From NCBI RefSeq assembly GCF_900112365.1, contig NZ_FOLQ01000002.1, forward strand, positions 372,001-436,000: a stretch of 64,000 nucleotides of DNA, in the 5' to 3' direction. The notes below the pieces were generated by a model. It had not been told where the DNA came from and ran no database searches. It saw only the letters and a program-made list of their open reading frames with translations. Positions 43,592 through 51,631 of this stretch are shown in pieces. The position numbers and the translations under genes were made by a program. Source of the DNA: Spirosoma endophyticum. GTDB lineage: Bacteria; Bacteroidota; Bacteroidia; Cytophagales; Spirosomataceae. Each line of letters opens with the position of its first letter. Position 1 is the stretch's first letter.

Positions 43592-45031
43592 ATGAAAACG
43601 AATCGAATCTTGTTAGTGGCCACGCTGGCGCTTGGGCTGGGGGCCTGTTCGCTGGAAGAAACGCCACCTTCGTCGCTGGCTCCGGTCAATTTTTATACGA
43701 ATGCGAACGATGCTACGGCGGCTGTCAATGCCGTCTATGACATCTCCAACCAGGTGGGCGACCAAAGCCGGAATTTCATCATTATGGGCGATTTGCCGTC
43801 GGATGATATGGACCCCCTGCTGAACAATGCCGACCGGGTGCAGCTCTGGAGTTTCCAGACGATTGCCACCAATAGTGTGGTATCCCAAACCTGGCAGGTG
43901 ATTTACCAGGGTGTCAACCGCGCCAACACCGCCATCGACCGGATTCCGGGGATTCCGATGGACGAAACGCTGAAAAAGCGGCTGATTGGTGAAGCGAAAT
44001 TCCTGCGCGCCTATTATTATTTCTACCTCGTGCGCTGGTATGGCGGGGTACCGCTGATTTTGACTGAAACCCAGTCATTGAGTGTCGGAAAAGACGTAGC
44101 CCGTGCGAGCGCCGACGAAGTGTACGCGCAAATTATTAAAGACCTAGCCGATGCTGAAACCTCCCTGCCGGACAAGTTTAGCGGTGCCGATCTGGGCCGG
44201 GTGACGGCTGGTGCCGCCAAGTCGATGCTGGCGCGGGTTTATCTGACTCGCAAAGATTTCGCCAATGCCCGCGCCAAATCTAAAGAAGTGATTGACAATG
44301 CTGCCAAATATGGGTACGGCCTGTTCGACAAGTACATCGACGTTTTTGCCATTTCGAATAAAAACGGCAAAGAGTCTGTTTTCGAGATTCAGTTTGTGGG
44401 TGGAGGTAGCGGCCAGGGCAGTGGGATGGTGACCTATTTTGCGCCGGAAAACTCACCCATTACGGGCCGGGGTTTTGGCTCATTTATTCCGACGATGGAT
44501 TTGTACAACAGCTTCAAAACCGGTGATAAACGCAAAGAACTGTTCATCAATTCATACGTCGATGGTGCCGGAAAAACCGTCAATACGTTTCAGCACTTCA
44601 ACAAATACGTTGATCCGGCGGCTAAAGCGTTCGGTGATGCCAACAACAACTTTCCGATCATTCGGTACGCTGATGTGTTGATGATGTTTGCCGAAGCTGA
44701 GAACGAAATCAGTGGCCCCACGGCTGCGGCTGTGGATGCCATCAATCCTTTTCGTCGCCGGGCTTTCGGTTTTCCGTTAACTGGAACCTCATCGGTCGAT
44801 TTCACGACCGCTTTGACCAAAGATACCTTTCGGCAGGCCATATGGGATGAACGACGGTGGGAATTCAACGCCGAAGGCCATCGCTGGTTTGATCTGGTAC
44901 GAACCGATCGTCTGGTGCCACTGCTGAAAGCGAAAGGTAAAACCAGCATCACTGAAACGCACAAGCTGTATCCCATTCCGCAGCGCGAACGCGATCTGAA
45001 CCCGACCCTTACGCAGAATCCGGGCTATTGA
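43592..45031 (+). CDS. SusD/RagB-family outer-membrane glycan-binding lipoprotein (second)
   Basis: A 479-aa surface lipoprotein with lipobox in LALGLGACSLEETPP (Cys at about residue 19). SusD-family segments are FLRAYYYFYLVRWYGGVPLI, ADEVYAQIIKDLADAETSLP, RYADVLMMFAEAENE and WDERRWEFNAEGHRWFDLVR, with the C-terminus LYPIPQRERDLNPTLTQNPG. It forms the binding lid of the second SusC. It is only distantly similar to the first SusD in visible residues, so the two pairs probably accept different glycans or chain lengths. A strong terminator follows at 45054. Confidence 0.95.
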   Translation: MKTNRILLVATLALGLGACSLEETPPSSLAPVNFYTNANDATAAVNAVYDISNQVGDQSRNFIIMGDLPSDDMDPLLNNADRVQLWSFQTIATNSVVSQTWQVIYQGVNRANTAIDRIPGIPMDETLKKRLIGEAKFLRAYYYFYLVRWYGGVPLILTETQSLSVGKDVARASADEVYAQIIKDLADAETSLPDKFSGADLGRVTAGAAKSMLARVYLTRKDFANARAKSKEVIDNAAKYGYGLFDKYIDVFAISNKNGKESVFEIQFVGGGSGQGSGMVTYFAPENSPITGRGFGSFIPTMDLYNSFKTGDKRKELFINSYVDGAGKTVNTFQHFNKYVDPAAKAFGDANNNFPIIRYADVLMMFAEAENEISGPTAAAVDAINPFRRRAFGFPLTGTSSVDFTTALTKDTFRQAIWDERRWEFNAEGHRWFDLVRTDRLVPLLKAKGKTSITETHKLYPIPQRERDLNPTLTQNPGY

Positions 45032-45053
45032 GTAACCGCGTCATTAACCCTTG

Positions 45054-45098
45054 CAAAACCGTCAGAAACAGCCGTATAGCTTGTTTCTGACGGTTTTG
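45054..45098 (+). terminator. Long perfect stem-loop terminator after second susCD
   Basis: A 17-bp perfect stem (arms 45054-45070 and 45082-45098) closes an 11-nt loop, starting 22 bp after the susD stop. The descending arm ends in ggttttgtc, giving only a short T-rich tail, and because the stem is A-rich at the base it would work in both directions. It isolates the glycan locus from the aldo/keto reductase genes. Confidence 0.8.
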
Positions 45099-45508
45099 TC
45101 TATATCAGGAAAGACAATAAGGGGGAGGTTTTGCTGAACGATTTTTACAACTTGGAGTAATTAAATGACGCTAAAATTGAACGAAATTTGAGTGAGAATT
45201 CATAGGTACGTTTTACTACGAGTCAACTCAATGTTGATGATGTCAGGCCGGAGCGGACACTGTTTTTATCGAAGCGGTTTCGTAAGCTTAACCCAGATGA
45301 ATTCCCCTTCGTAGGTTCCCCAATGGGCACACCCACGATCCGATGTGTACCTGTTCTTACCTTGCTAGGCGAGTTATCTACGTCTGTTCTGCCTGCCCTC
45401 GTTATAGGTCCGCGTTTTGTATTGCAGAAACCGCGATTTGTTTAGCTGCCAGGGAGGACCTTACCCTGATCTTTGTATCGTAACTAATGGAGTAAACCAC
45501 AATACGAT
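45099..45508. other. 410-bp intergenic region before the aldo/keto reductase
   Basis: No gene is supported here. A 7-bp inverted pair tatcgta (45475-45481) and tacgata (45502-45508) brackets the 20 bp just before the ATG and could be an operator for the neighbouring AraC regulator. The remainder shows no repeats. Confidence 0.35.
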
Positions 45509-46501
45509 ATGAACACACTAAAAAAAGTAGCTTTAGGAAGTCAGGGATTAACTGTATCCGTAGAAGGATTGGGCTGTATGGGTATGACCGACTTCCCCGG
45601 CGGCACAGTATACGGTACGCCCGACAAACTCGAAAGCATAGCCACGATTCACCGGGCGCTTGAACTCGGGGTAACCATGCTCGACACGGCTGATGTGTAC
45701 GGCCCCTTTACCAACGAACAGTTAGTGGGCAAAGCCATAGCGGGCAAACGCGACCAGGTCACGATTGCCTCCAAGTTTGGTTTCGAGGTTGACGACACCG
45801 GCACGATTACCTACGCCTTTAATGGACATCCTGCTTACGTCCGAATGTCTATTGAGCGATCATTGAAGAACCTCAAAACAGACTACATCGATCTTTATTA
45901 CCTGCACCGCCTGGACCCCAACACACCCATCGAAGATACCGTGGGCGCGATGGCTGATCTGGTTCAGGAAGGGAAGGTTCGGTATCTGGGCTTGTCGGAA
46001 GTGCCTTCCGACATTATTCGTCGGGCGCATGCGGTACACCCTATTACGGCCATCGAGAGCGAGTATTCGCTGTTCGATCGGGGGGTAGAGGTAACGGGCG
46101 TGCTGGAAACAACGCGGGAACTGGGTATCGGCTTTGTGGGCTACTCGCCTTTAGGACGAGGCTTTCTGTCGGGCGCGATTAAATCGCCGGACGATTTCGA
46201 GCCGAATGATTCACGCCGGATGTTTCCCCGCTACCAGGGCGACAACTTTTACAAGAACCTGGAGTTAGTTACTAAGCTGGAATCAATGGCTAAAACGAAA
46301 GGGGTTTCGGCTTCGCAACTGGCCCTGGCCTGGGTACTCGCTCAACAGGTGGTCGCTATACCCGGAACGAAGAGACGATCATACCTGGACGCGAATGTTG
46401 CCGCTGCCGATATCACGTTAAGTACCACGGAGCTAGACGAACTCGATGCTATTCTGCCGGTAGGCAGCGTAGCGGGGTCAGCTTACCCGGTTTTTAGTTA
46501 A
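45509..46501 (+). CDS. Aldo/keto reductase (AKR13-like)
   Basis: A 330-aa NADP-dependent (alpha/beta)8 oxidoreductase. The family tetrad is recognisable: Asp in LDTADVYGPF, Tyr in the same strand, Lys in TIASKFGFE, and His in YYLHRLDPNTPIEDTVG. GFVGYSPLGRGFLSGAI and VAIPGTKRRSYLDANVAAAD form the cofactor site. The best matches I recall are the general aldo/keto reductases of the AKR13 type acting on carbonyl substrates. It is followed by an AraC gene (86 bp) and then another aldo/keto reductase, a common regulated trio in Spirosoma-like genomes. Confidence 0.92.
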   Translation: MNTLKKVALGSQGLTVSVEGLGCMGMTDFPGGTVYGTPDKLESIATIHRALELGVTMLDTADVYGPFTNEQLVGKAIAGKRDQVTIASKFGFEVDDTGTITYAFNGHPAYVRMSIERSLKNLKTDYIDLYYLHRLDPNTPIEDTVGAMADLVQEGKVRYLGLSEVPSDIIRRAHAVHPITAIESEYSLFDRGVEVTGVLETTRELGIGFVGYSPLGRGFLSGAIKSPDDFEPNDSRRMFPRYQGDNFYKNLELVTKLESMAKTKGVSASQLALAWVLAQQVVAIPGTKRRSYLDANVAAADITLSTTELDELDAILPVGSVAGSAYPVFS

Positions 46502-46587
46502 CCAGATCCAGTTTCAGGTTGTTGGTGAACCCATCCGGGCAAATTGACAACCCGACACGGATCATAACGAACCGTTTATTTTTACGG

Positions 46588-47535
46588 ATGAAACACACGA
46601 CCAACGACATTCAGACGCTGCATACCGTCACCGAATACACCCGGTTCTACGACCTGCCCGCACCCGCACATCCGTTGCTTACCCTGATTGACCTGGGAGC
46701 GGCTAACCAACAGGCGGTGGCCCGTGGCGGAAAGGGGGTACACAAACCGGTAGCCCTCCAGCTATACACCGTTTTTTTAAAACGAAATCTGAATGGCTTG
46801 CTGTATTACGGCCATCGTCCCTACGATTTCAGTGAGGGGGTCATGGGTTTTTCAGCGCCCGGTCAGGTGTTCGCCGTCGATCCGTCCCTGGATACCACCC
46901 AGGTGACAGGCTGGATGCTGGTGTTTCACCCGGACCTGCTGAGAAAATACCCGGTAAGCAAACGAATAGGCAGCTACGGTTTTTTCGCCTATGCCGTGCA
47001 TGAAGCACTCCACCTGTCGGAACAGGAAGAAGTTCAGCTCGGCCGATTGCTCGACAACCTGCGGGCGGAGTGCGACCGACCGATCGACGCCTTCAGTCAG
47101 GACGTATTAGTCGGCCAGGTTGACTTGCTGTTGACCTACGCCGACCGTTTTTACACCCGGCAGTTTGTTACCCGGCGTTCCGTCGAACACGACCGTGATG
47201 AGGGATCGCTTTTGAGCCGGTTCGAGACCGCGCTGACGGACTATTTCGCGCAGGAGACTGATCACCCCTTACCAACGGTCCAGTTTTTCGCCGATAAACT
47301 GAACGTATCACCTGCCTACCTGAGCGATCTGCTACGTATCCTGACGGGTCAGAACACGCAGCAACATATTCACCATGCCCTGATCGAAAAAGCCAAACGG
47401 CTGCTCCTGACGACGTCTCTGTCGGTCAACGAGACGGCTTTTCAGCTGGGCTTCGAATACCCGCAGTATTTTAGCCGCCTGTTCAAAAGTAAGACGGGCC
47501 TCAGTCCGGTGGCTTTCCGATTCTCGGCGCAATAG
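46588..47535 (+). CDS. AraC-family transcriptional regulator
   Basis: A protein of about 315 aa. The ATG at 46588 (MKHTTNDIQTLHTVTEYTRF) is chosen over a TTG at 46519 because the upstream residues are not family-like. The N-terminal part is a cupin-like sensing domain with FDFSEG-like YDFSEGVMGFSAPGQVF. The C-terminal DNA-binding part has FFADKLNVSPAYLSDLLRIL and TTSLSVNETAFQLGFEYPQYFS followed by FKSKTGLSPVAFR. It sits between two aldo/keto reductases read in the same direction and likely regulates them in response to an aldehyde, ketone or quinone stress. Confidence 0.92.
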   Translation: MKHTTNDIQTLHTVTEYTRFYDLPAPAHPLLTLIDLGAANQQAVARGGKGVHKPVALQLYTVFLKRNLNGLLYYGHRPYDFSEGVMGFSAPGQVFAVDPSLDTTQVTGWMLVFHPDLLRKYPVSKRIGSYGFFAYAVHEALHLSEQEEVQLGRLLDNLRAECDRPIDAFSQDVLVGQVDLLLTYADRFYTRQFVTRRSVEHDRDEGSLLSRFETALTDYFAQETDHPLPTVQFFADKLNVSPAYLSDLLRILTGQNTQQHIHHALIEKAKRLLLTTSLSVNETAFQLGFEYPQYFSRLFKSKTGLSPVAFRFSAQ

Positions 47536-47575
47536 CGACTCCGCTCATCTTTTTGACTAATAAACAACAGCTACA

Positions 47576-48610
47576 ATGAAACTGACTGATTATCGTACAC
47601 TGGGTCGCTCCGGCCTTGTGGTGAGCCCTTTATCCCTGGGCACCATGACCTTTGGGAACACGGCCTGGGGCTCGCCTGACGACACCTCCCAACTGATCTT
47701 TAATCAGTACGTCGATGCCGGGGGCAACTTTATCGACACCGCCGATGTCTATTCCGGTGGCCGCAGTGAAGAACTCGTCGGGCAGTACATTGCCGATCGA
47801 GGGCTACGTGACCAGGTGGTGCTGGCAACCAAATTCGGATTCAACACGCAACCAGGCAACCCGCACGCGGGGGGCAACGGGCGCAAGCATATTCATCAGG
47901 CCCTCGAAAGCTCCCTGCGTCGGCTGAAGACCGACTACGTGGACCTTTACTGGCTGCACGTCTGGGATATGGTGACGCCCGTGGAGGAGGTGTTGCAAAC
48001 GCTGGGTGCCCTGGTGCAGGCGGGTAAGATTCGGTACGTTGGTTTTTCGGACATGCCCGCCTGGTACACGGCCAAAGCGGCTACGTTAGCCGCCGTTCAT
48101 CAGGTACCCGGCCCCATTGCCATGCAGATGGAGTACTCGCTGGTGGAGCGCATGGTGGAACAGGAGCACATTCCCGCCGGTCGCGAATGTGGACTTAGCC
48201 TATCGCCCTGGAGTCCGCTGGCGGCTGGCTTTTTGGCGGGCAAGTATCAACGGACCAATGCCGGCGCCAGCGGGCAGGGACGACTGAGCGGCTCTAATCC
48301 CTTTGGTAATTCTAAATTCACCGATCGAAACTGGCAAATCCTGGACGTACTTCGTACCGTGGCCGGTCAACTAGACGCCCCCCTGGCTTCTGTGGCCCTG
48401 GCCTGGCTTCTGGCGCAACCGGGCGTGACCGCGCCGGTCATGGGCGCCCGCCAAATCCAGCAGCTTCGGGATAATCTGTCGGCACTCACGATCCAGTTTA
48501 CGGCTGATCAACTTGCGGCCTTAAAGGACATTTCCAGACCAACCCTGTTTTTTACGTCGGGCCTGAAAAAGATGATCTTCGGAGGAGAAACGGTTCAGGC
48601 CGGGCAATAG
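47576..48610 (+). CDS. Aldo/keto reductase (second)
   Basis: A 344-aa aldo/keto reductase with the catalytic residues in FIDTADVYSGGRSEELVG (Asp and Tyr), VVLATKFGFNTQ (Lys) and YWLHVWDMVTPVEE (His). SPWSPLAAGFLAGKYQR and PVMGARQIQQLRDNL build the NADP site. The presence of IADRGLRDQVVLATKFGF and HAGGNGRKHIHQALE suggests the YajO/general stress branch that differs from its upstream relative. It begins 40 bp after the AraC stop. Substrate unknown; likely a small carbonyl compound. Confidence 0.9.
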   Translation: MKLTDYRTLGRSGLVVSPLSLGTMTFGNTAWGSPDDTSQLIFNQYVDAGGNFIDTADVYSGGRSEELVGQYIADRGLRDQVVLATKFGFNTQPGNPHAGGNGRKHIHQALESSLRRLKTDYVDLYWLHVWDMVTPVEEVLQTLGALVQAGKIRYVGFSDMPAWYTAKAATLAAVHQVPGPIAMQMEYSLVERMVEQEHIPAGRECGLSLSPWSPLAAGFLAGKYQRTNAGASGQGRLSGSNPFGNSKFTDRNWQILDVLRTVAGQLDAPLASVALAWLLAQPGVTAPVMGARQIQQLRDNLSALTIQFTADQLAALKDISRPTLFFTSGLKKMIFGGETVQAGQ

Positions 48611-48662
48611 CAGGCCTTTTTTCGAAAAGATAGAGCTCAACGCACCCAGGTACGTCATTCCG

Positions 48663-49004
48663 TTACAGCACAGGGTTCTCGGAACATACCAAAAAACCAC
48701 AGCCTCCCATGTCCAGAAATTTCGCTTCATCGGGTCGTACCAGGGCCAGATACCGCTCGGACATGAATACCTGTCCCATGGCCGCTTCATTGTCGAACCA
48801 TAACTCCGTTATGCCGTCGTAAGCTTGGGGCGGCATACCCGGCAACGCAATCGGCAAGGAATGGCATTGTACATATCGGCGTACATGCTGCTGTACTTCA
48901 GGCAGGGAAATGAACAACGGAGCATGTTTGGTCTTGTGATACGTGACAAACTCGTCGTGACTTAAGTCCGCGCGTTTGCGCAGGAGAATCGTGAATTTTA
49001 CCAT
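48663..49004 (-). CDS. EthD-domain protein
   Basis: A 113-aa ferredoxin-like (alpha+beta) protein of the EthD/DUF family. KFTILLRKRADLSHDEFVTY is followed by HKTKHAPLFISLPEVQQHVRRYVQ, YDGITELWFDNEAAM and FLVCSENPVL, which is the usual order of elements. EthD proteins help break down ethers or aromatic compounds in some actinobacteria, but most family members have no known reaction. It is convergent with the aldo/keto reductase upstream and lies beside remnants of an SDR gene, suggesting loss of a once larger small-molecule-redox cluster. Confidence 0.88.
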   Translation of the reverse strand: MVKFTILLRKRADLSHDEFVTYHKTKHAPLFISLPEVQQHVRRYVQCHSLPIALPGMPPQAYDGITELWFDNEAAMGQVFMSERYLALVRPDEAKFLDMGGCGFLVCSENPVL

Positions 49005-49076
49005 CGATAAATCGAGAAAAAAGATGAAAAATGAGTGTGTCTGGATTGAGTCAATCGTGGAGTTGATCTTGTCGGG

Positions 49077-49277
49077 CTAGTGCCCGGCTATCGTTGACGC
49101 ATGACGAACGTAGAGATCGCCAGTAATAATCGGGGGGAGGGCGTCAGCCCGGTACTGATGGCAAGTAGCCACCAGAATCAGATCAATCCCATCTCGGGCG
49201 AACAGGGTAGCCAGTTCATAGCCTATCCCGCCCGACGCGCCGGTGATGAGTGCCGTTTTTCGTTTTGTGGTCGTCAT
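49077..49277 (-). pseudogene. Short-chain dehydrogenase remnant (N-terminus only)
   Basis: The ATG at 49277 opens MTTTKRKTALITGASGGIGY and then ELATLFARDGIDLILVA, the first 35 residues of an SDR with a perfect nucleotide-binding motif. After that the sequence changes to TCHQYRADALPPIITGD with no SDR features and stops at 49077. The catalytic Ser-Tyr-Lys part is missing, so this is a truncated relic and not a working enzyme. The same locus contains a broken NmrA-like gene about 960 bp away. Confidence 0.75.
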
Positions 49278-49356
49278 TTGTTTGTGTTTGTTAGGCACAA
49301 AGGTCGACCACCACAAACACCCAAATCGTTGACGTAAGGTAAGAAAGGCTGGGCTG

Positions 49357-49935
49357 TTAGGGCTGACTTAACCGCTTGCGGATTCGGCTCAGTGATTCAG
49401 GTGTAACACCCAGGTAAGAGGACAGATGAAACTGAGAGATATGGTTGACCAGGGCCGGTTGCGTGGCGACCACGTGCAGATACCGTTGTTCGGGCGATAA
49501 AAATTGGAGGAGTTCAATTCGCTCGTTGACCTGCTGGTAAACCTGCTCGGCCATCAATCTTCCGAAGCGTTCCCAGTTGCGCGATTGTTGATAGGCTTGT
49601 TGCACATCGCCGTAGCTGAAAGCGAATCCCTGGGCATTTTTCATCGCCTGCCAGTAGTAATGGGAGGGCTTGCGGCTCAGAAAGCTTTGAAAGTCGACCA
49701 TGAAATTAGTTTCAAAGGCAAATCGGTAATTGATCTCCCGGCCGTCGGGGTCAACGTAGTACATGCGGAATACGCCGTGCGTTAAAAAGTAAATGTTATT
49801 ACACACCCGACCGGGCTCCAGCAATGTTTGCCCTTTGGGTATGGAAAAGGTGGAGGTCATGGCGTCTAGCAAGGCAAAATCGTCGTCAGTCATGGGCAAA
49901 ACCGCATTGACAGCTTCTTTAAGTGCTTTGTTCAT
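49357..49935 (-). CDS. Crp/Fnr-family transcriptional regulator
   Basis: About 192 aa. A cyclic-nucleotide-binding-type beta roll is visible (FSIPKGQTLLEPGRVCNNIYFLTHGVFRMYY, about residues 28-62) but the phosphate-binding cassette is degenerate, and the cysteines needed for an Fnr iron-sulfur cluster are absent (one Cys only). The C-terminal winged helix has HISQFHLSSYLGVTPESLSRIRKRL. The ATG at 49935 gives the usual N-terminus; an in-frame upstream extension to 49992 is not family-like. Such regulators in this phylum control many stress responses. It might act on the two FNR-like boxes at 60946, but that is only a guess. Confidence 0.88.
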   Translation of the reverse strand: MNKALKEAVNAVLPMTDDDFALLDAMTSTFSIPKGQTLLEPGRVCNNIYFLTHGVFRMYYVDPDGREINYRFAFETNFMVDFQSFLSRKPSHYYWQAMKNAQGFAFSYGDVQQAYQQSRNWERFGRLMAEQVYQQVNERIELLQFLSPEQRYLHVVATQPALVNHISQFHLSSYLGVTPESLSRIRKRLSQP

Positions 49936-50199
49936 TGACTTGATTGACCGGGTAGATTCATGTTTCGTTTGACCCTGATATCGCCTTTCCAACTTCTTAA
50001 ACGTAAGCGAAAACCCGATTGATGTGGTTTTATGAATGCCAGCTTATTATATAGGTTTGGCTGGCGGCTACTAGTGAACCGTTAAATCATGTGTTGCGGA
50101 TAAGACCAGTAGCTCCAACAAAGCTCATTAACAGGCTCTTACTAACTACTATCCTGCTTTTCAGCACAACATTCCGTGTTTTGGCTACTTCTCTGGTTT
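49936..50199. other. 264-bp spacer with no recognisable gene
   Basis: Between the Crp/Fnr start and a palindromic operator-like element nothing coding is supported. The stretch should contain the promoter of the Crp/Fnr gene on the minus strand. Confidence 0.4.
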
Positions 50200-50242
50200 C
50201 ATACAAATATGAGTTTTGCGACAACAAACTCATATTTGTATG
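50200..50242. promoter_or_regulatory. 17-bp perfect palindrome at start of an NmrA-like remnant
   Basis: catacaaatatgagttt (50200-50216) and its exact reverse complement (50226-50242) are separated by 9 bp. The right arm includes the ATG at 50240. A regulator bound here would block both promoter and ribosome access. The long perfect symmetry is typical of HxlR, MarR or TetR-type operators. No such regulator gene survives beside it, so the site may be orphaned. Confidence 0.7.
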
Positions 50243-50460
50243 AAGATTAGAATAACCGACTCTTTAAGAAGCATCAGTAAGCCACTGGCTCACGGATTAG
50301 TACCGCAGGGCATGCGGTTACGGTCGTTTGTAACAAACCCGAACGACAAAAAGAGATTGAAGCCATTGGAGCAAAAGCGGCCATCGGTATGAAGAATAGT
50401 CCACTCGATGAGGTCGTCAGCAATTTTCAGACTAAGACCCAGAAGCTGCTTAAGCACTAA
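50240..50460 (+). pseudogene. NmrA-like NAD(P)-binding protein remnant with frameshift
   Basis: The ATG at 50240 opens MKIRITDSLRSISKPLAHGL, which matches the common Bacteroidota pattern MKITVTGSLGNISKPL. Near 50300 the frame shifts and continues as GHAVTVVCNKPERQKEIEAIG and AKAAIG, then drifts to a tail ending at the TAA of 50460. The catalytic and substrate part of the usual 280-aa protein is missing. It is preceded by a perfect 17-bp palindrome that probably was its operator. Mutated glycines in the nucleotide-binding loop fit decay. Confidence 0.75.
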
Positions 50461-50671
50461 CGAATCACGGCCTAGTTAACCGGTTGAAAACCAATTCTGG
50501 CGTCCAATGGATTAACTCGCTGGCCGAGCTCACTCGTTCGATCGGTCAGCTACCTGATAGTCTTTTGATCGGTTTACAGATGGACTCGGGCGTTCGCCTG
50601 ACAAAAAAGACAGCCTCGCAACGAAGGAAACCAATTCATCTGAGCTTACTTTATCAATATCCGACCTGGTG

Positions 50672-50950
50672 TTAAAAGCGGGGCATTGTTCCTGTTAACG
50701 GGTTAGGGTTATCCGATGACAGGATCGAAGTGGGCAGGCTTACCCGGGTTAATAAGTGAAATAACGGTTCGACAACGGGCGTGCCCAGTGGGGTTCTGGA
50801 CGCTCCGCTCAGCAAATTCCGGCCTGCAATCGTGTCGGGCAGCAACAAGGGGCCATAGCTCCGGATTACCCCATCGACGGTACAAAGGCCATAATGTTGG
50901 TGAAGAACCTTAGTGCCCTGTTTAAGTTGATAAACTTGTTTGACGTTCAT
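50672..50950 (-). CDS. Small hypothetical protein, 92 aa
   Basis: A 92-aa soluble protein that opens MNVKQVYQLKQGTKVLHQHY and contains LCTVDGVIRSYGPLLLPDTIAG, a pattern I vaguely recall from Spirosoma small proteins (a GTKVxHxxYGxCTVD beta segment). No domain or catalytic motif is visible. The frame is intact but lies in a region of decayed genes, so it might be a relic too. Supported mainly by composition, a clean ATG and lack of competition on the other strand. Confidence 0.45.
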   Translation of the reverse strand: MNVKQVYQLKQGTKVLHQHYGLCTVDGVIRSYGPLLLPDTIAGRNLLSGASRTPLGTPVVEPLFHLLTRVSLPTSILSSDNPNPLTGTMPRF

Positions 50951-51077
50951 TCGCTTTGTTGTTTATATCACAACGGCTACCTCCATTCATACGTTCGTTT
51001 CATCAGGCGAATCGGTACGTAGGAGGATTGATTCTCGAAATACGCTCGTTATAACGGGTTGCTAGCCCTAAATCTTC

Positions 51078-51122
51078 CCCAAAACTAGTCGTAATAGCCT
51101 AGATCACGACTGGTTTTTGGGT
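51078..51122 (-). terminator. Imperfect hairpin terminator downstream of 56-aa gene
   Basis: Arms ccccaaaactagtcgt (51078-51093, plus strand) and acgactggtttttggg (51107-51122) pair with two mismatches or wobbles around a 13-nt loop. It begins about 7 bp after the stop of the minus-strand 56-aa gene. The T tail in that direction is short, so efficiency is uncertain. Confidence 0.5.
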
Positions 51123-51128
51123 GGGTTG

Positions 51129-51299
51129 TTACTCAGCCTTCTCATCCTGGGGGGGCGCTTTTGCTGACCGCTCCTGGTCTCCCTTCTGCGCTTTCTCGGC
51201 GTCTGTTTGCTCCCTGGCGAGTTCTTGAAAAAGATCCTGCTGCTGGTGTTCAAGATCCTGCTGATCCTCTTTCCGTGTATCTTCGTCTTTGTCAGCCAT
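51129..51299 (-). CDS. Small highly charged protein, 56 aa
   Basis: An ATG at 51299 opens MADKDEDTRKEDQQDLEHQQ, and the protein continues with an FQELAREQTDAEKAQKGDQE segment, ending KAE. Over 60 percent of residues are charged or glutamine; there is one likely helix or coiled coil and no hydrophobic core, so it is probably disordered in isolation. Clean start, AT-rich upstream region (51300-51345) and a hairpin just after the stop support a real gene. Function unknown; such proteins resemble hydrophilic stress proteins, and it lies beside a stress-gene cluster. Confidence 0.55.
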   Translation of the reverse strand: MADKDEDTRKEDQQDLEHQQQDLFQELAREQTDAEKAQKGDQERSAKAPPQDEKAE

Positions 51300-51631
51300 A
51301 GCTATGGATTTTTTTGTATATAATTGACTAAATTAAAACAAATAAAAGCACTTATACAGACGGCTAGGTACTAAAATACGAACGTGCCTATGATAACACC
51401 TCATGGTTCCACTAGCGCAATTTTACAACCCATTGCTCAGCCAGGGTTTTGTGGCTATCCGTAAAGTAGGATATCGACCATTTCCTTGATTGAATTTGCT
51501 CATCTATTTACCGCTACGGCATCTGTACCTGGAGAGAAACGTAGCTGATTGTGCAGTTCATCGGCGATGATACGAACGCATACTTTTTTAGTTCACTTGC
51601 CGAAAAAGGGCGTGGGATTACAAACGCTCAG
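51300..51631. other. 332-bp spacer without supported gene
   Basis: The left end is AT-rich and should hold the promoter of the 56-aa gene. The rest, up to the stop of the P-type ATPase, shows no hairpin with T-run and no convincing reading frame. Confidence 0.4.

Noticed and set aside
49504..49785. 93-codon plus-strand frame opposite the Crp/Fnr gene
   Set aside because: Antisense shadow of a recognised regulator.
50484..50675. 63-codon plus-strand frame after the NmrA relic
   Set aside because: No recognisable motifs; lies in decayed DNA and overlaps the end of the 92-aa minus-strand frame.
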